Part shown: in pieces, positions 61,279 to 64,000 of the stretch
Numbering within the stretch: the stretch's first letter is position 1
Layout: each line of letters begins with the position of its first letter
Assembly (NCBI GenBank): GCA_902363375.1
Contig: CABIZX010000002.1
Location: 558,001-622,000 of the forward strand
Direction of reading: 5' to 3'
DNA: 64,000 nucleotides
DNA from: Clostridiaceae bacterium
Lineage (GTDB): Bacteria > Bacillota > Clostridia > Clostridiales > Clostridiaceae
The notes under the pieces: model-generated
What the model was told of the DNA's origin: nothing
The model's input: only the letters and a program-made list of their open reading frames with translations
The model's database searches: none
Translations under genes and position numbers: made by a program

Positions 61279-63394
61279 TTGAAGATAAATGAGAATGGTT
61301 TAATATTTGGTATAAAAAAAGAAGAATATAATGAAAAGACTTTAAAATGTATAAGGGAAGCAATGATAAAGTTAGAAAATATAGATAATAAACCACTAAT
61401 GATGCTAGGAAAAATACAAAGTGGTAAGACAAAATCATTTATTGGTGTAATAGCATTAGCATTTGACAATGGATATGATTTATCTGTAGTTTTAACTAAA
61501 AACTCTAATGCATTGGCTAAGCAGACAACATCACGAATGTGTAAAGAATTTGAAAGCTTTAGAAGTGATGATATAGTTGAAGTATTTGATATTATGTGTA
61601 TTCCAACTAATATGTCAAGATATGAGCTGAATAAGAAATTAATAATTGTTGTAAAAAAAGAAAAAAACAATATTCCTAAACTGTTGAATTTTATAGAAAA
61701 ATATGCTTTAGATAAATATAAAAAATGCTTAATCATAGATGATGAAGCTGATTTTTGTAGTATAGGATATGAAAAAAATAAAGAGACAGAAGACTTTGAT
61801 TTAAGAAAGATTGCATCACAAATAAATAATTTAAGATTGCAATTAACATGTAAGTTAATTCAAGTAACAGCAACACCTTATTCACTGTATTTACAACCAG
61901 AAACAATACACTTAGGCAAGAAACGTATAGAGGTCATTAAACCAGCAGAAACAGTTTTGGTTCCTTCAGGTGATGGATATATAGGCGGAGAATATTACTT
62001 TGATAGTGAAAAGTATCCTCTTGGGGATATTTATTCCATGCAATAAGTGAAAAAGAGTTAGAAATAATTAAATCTAGCGATAGAAGAAAATTTAAAGAAG
62101 AAGAAGTGTTAATAAGTAGTAAGATAGAAGGATTAAGAACTGCTATCATAAATTTTATAATAGGTGGATGTATTAGAATAATACAAAACGGTGGACAACC
62201 TAAAGGTAAAAAAATAAATTTAGCTTTATTATTCATACACAGACTTCAACATCTACCCATGTAAGACAAGAAAATATCGTAAATGAGTTGTTAGAAAAGT
62301 TAGAGAATGAATCTAGGTTAAATAGTGAACTATTAGATATGTATATATGTAATGGATATAATAATTTAGTTAGTTCGGTGAAAGAGTATGAATTTGAAAT
62401 ACCAGGTTTAAAAAAAGTTAAAAAATATGTTAAGAGAGCTATAGATGAACAGTGGATAAATAAAGCAATAGTTAATTCTGAAAATCATGTAAATGCATTA
62501 TTAGATGATGATGGACAACTAAAGCTTAGGACACCTTTAAATATATTTATTGGTGGTCAAATATTAGATAGAGGTATAACTATAACTAATCTTATAGGAT
62601 TTTACTATGGAAGAACTCCTAAAAAAATGCAGCAGGACACGGTTCTACAACATTCAAGGATGTACGGATATAGAAGCAAACAAGATTTAGCAATAACAAG
62701 GTTTTACACAACTACAAATTTATACAATAGAATGTTAAAAATTAATGATTTTGATATGAAGCTTAGGGAAGATTTTGAACAAGGAAATTTTGAAAAGGGG
62801 ATTATTTTTATAAGTAAGGATATTAACGGTAATATTATTCCGTGTTCACCACAAAAGATTATGGTTAGTAATACGCAAGTATTAAGACCAGGAAAAACTA
62901 CTACACCTGTAGGGTTTCAAACTGGATTCAAAACGTATATTAAAGGATATATAGAAAAAATAGAGCAAATATTAATGAAGAATAATAATGGTAAATTAGA
63001 AGGAAAGTTTAAAATATCAAAAGATGAAGCATGTGAAGTGATAAAATTAATATATAAGACAATTGAAATTGAAAGTGAAAATTGTATTGATGAGAAGGCT
63101 TTTGTATCATTAATAAATTATTTAAGTAAAAAAGAAGTTAATATATATTGTGGCGTAAAAAGAAATATTAGTAGATTGAGGGAGACATCAAGATACTATT
63201 CAGATATGCCATATAATAGAGATAATGATTTACGACAAGCAAAGGAAATGGCAACTACAGAACCTACTATTATGATGATGAAGCAAAATGGATACGAAAA
63301 AAAGGGATGGCGGAATGCTGAATTTTATTGGCCAGTGATTGTAACACAAGAAACAGCTAATACAGCTGTTTATACTTCAGAAATATTAAAATAA
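61279..63394 (+). pseudogene. Z1-domain helicase-like NTPase gene with two frameshifts
   Basis: From a TTG with AAAGGAGG upstream, the frame codes Walker A GKIQSGKTKS (near 44), motif II IDDEADFCS (near 153) and VTATPY (near 199). It then stops at 62046 because a base is missing near GGGG (62023-62026). The sense continues in another frame (YLFHAISEKELEIIKSSDRR) until the A-run at 62208-62214, where a second base is missing. The third frame (FSFIIHTQTSTSTHVRQENI) runs to 63394 with the Z1 core GGQILDRGITITNLIGFYYG and DTVLQHSRMYGYR. Intact it would be about 705 aa. Confidence 0.8.
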
Positions 63395-63423
63395 AATGCG
63401 CGTTTAAGTATAGGGGGATATGT

Positions 63424-64000
63424 ATGAGAGATTATAAAATGTTTAGGAGCAATCCTGAAAATGCCAGAAGAATTAAGGAAAATTTAGAAAATCATCCTTT
63501 AAGAGATTCATTTGATCGGGATAGAGATAGAATTATGTATTCTAAAGCTTTTAGAAGATTAAGCGGAAAAACTCAAATATTCTTAGCAAGTAAAGATGAC
63601 CATGCTAGAAATAGACTAACGCATACTTTAGAGGTATCGCAAATTGCTAGAACTATTGCAAAATCATTGGGCTTGAATGAAACTCTAGTAGAGGCTATAG
63701 CATTAGGGCATGATATAGGACATACTCCATTTGGTCATGTAGGAGAGAGAACTCTAGATAAAATTATGTCAGGGTGTTATGAAATAGAAGGATTTACAGA
63801 TGCACAAGTTGCATCTGGTTATATAGGGTTTAAACATAATTGGCAAAGTATAAAAGTAGCTACATTATTTTCAGATGATTTATGTTTAACAACAACTACT
63901 TTATGGGGTATGCTAAATCATAGTAAAAAAAGGTATAGGGAGTGTGATTATCATACTAATAATAATGAGGGAAGTAAAATATGCAAATTTAGATGTGATA
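63424..64000 (+). CDS. dGTPase-type HD-domain dNTP triphosphohydrolase (partial)
   Basis: 192 codons, open to the window edge. [20 protein letters not shown] (about 35-54), [20 protein letters not shown] (about 62-81) and [16 protein letters not shown] (about 92-107) carry the HD metal ligands and are characteristic of dGTP triphosphohydrolases, which cut dNTPs to nucleoside and triphosphate. Phage-induced members deplete dNTPs as a defence. GGGGG is 7 bases before the ATG. It follows the Z1 gene by 29 bases, probably in the same operon. The C-terminus is outside the window. Confidence 0.88.
   Translation, partial: MRDYKMFRSNPENARRIKENLENHPLRDSFDRDRDRIMYSKAFRRLSGKTQIFLASKDDHARNRLTHTLEVSQIARTIAKSLGLNETLVEAIALGHDIGHTPFGHVGERTLDKIMSGCYEIEGFTDAQVASGYIGFKHNWQSIKVATLFSDDLCLTTTTLWGMLNHSKKRYRECDYHTNNNEGSKICKFRCD

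Noticed and set aside
1..64000. tRNA, rRNA, prophage or insertion-sequence content.
   Set aside because: No T-loop-like GGTTCGAATC with matching acceptor stems, no phage structural genes and no transposase were found on reading both strands.

Overview
The window is about 64 kb of very AT-rich chromosomal DNA from a low-GC Firmicute, most likely Clostridium in the strict sense. The signs are strong AGGAGG-type ribosome sites, frequent TTG/GTG starts, dense intrinsic terminators, and families typical of clostridia (EFR1 ferrodoxin, ferredoxin-nitroreductase, DUF5662, DUF2812, CD3324, SBBP-repeat and STM3941 proteins). No rRNA, tRNA, prophage, insertion sequence or CRISPR array was recognised. 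Most genes lie on the + strand in short, separately terminated units.

Layout. 0-9.7 kb: SNF2 helicase with SWIM finger, MATE exporter, SDR oxidoreductase, GNAT acetyltransferase, lipoprotein, and an intact DUF2812 gene beside a decayed tandem copy. 10-14.3 kb: oleate hydratase, AlkD-like glycosylase, a second GNAT, an unlisted type I toxin-antitoxin locus (33-aa hydrophobic peptide plus antisense RNA), and dihydrofolate reductase. 14.4-20 kb: an asymmetric two-gene ABC exporter, then a MarR-pirin-azoreductase unit with the same operator in front of marR and in front of pirin. 20-31 kb: ZIP metal transporter with a Fur-like box, hypotheticals, YfcC-type carrier, SBBP beta-propeller protein, nitroreductase and GT8 glycosyltransferase. 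31-39.5 kb: two membrane-anchored coiled-coil paralogues, M50 peptidase, a membrane-bound MerR regulator, flavodoxin, STM3941 protein with a remnant of a second copy, a CD3324 pseudogene, and a PadR/HAAS pair with a double operator. 39.6-46 kb: a metal-homeostasis operon (two COG0523 GTPases, YcgR-type permease, YcgQ-type partner) convergent with two tandem MFS exporters. 46-55.5 kb: a large unknown protein, DsbA-like protein, HTH-TPR regulator, lipoprotein, HelD-type helicase and an HTH protein with two small downstream genes. 55.6-58.2 kb: MazF-family toxin with a repeated-hairpin leader, then an ArsR-controlled ferredoxin-nitroreductase operon and a facing EFR1 gene with a similar operator. 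58.5-64 kb: a double-GNAT protein, then HNH nuclease - Z1-domain NTPase - dGTPase-type HD hydrolase, which looks like an anti-phage or restriction cassette. Its first two genes are broken (one in-frame TGA; two single-base frameshifts), and its third runs off the window.

The best new observations are the type I toxin-antitoxin locus at 13.2-13.6 kb, the decaying HNH-Z1-dGTPase cassette at 59.9-64 kb, a four-copy family of palindromic intergenic elements placed just after genes, and several regulator-operator pairs readable directly from the sequence (MarR, PadR, MerR, ArsR, Fur-like). All functional calls come from reading motifs by eye; no database search was run.
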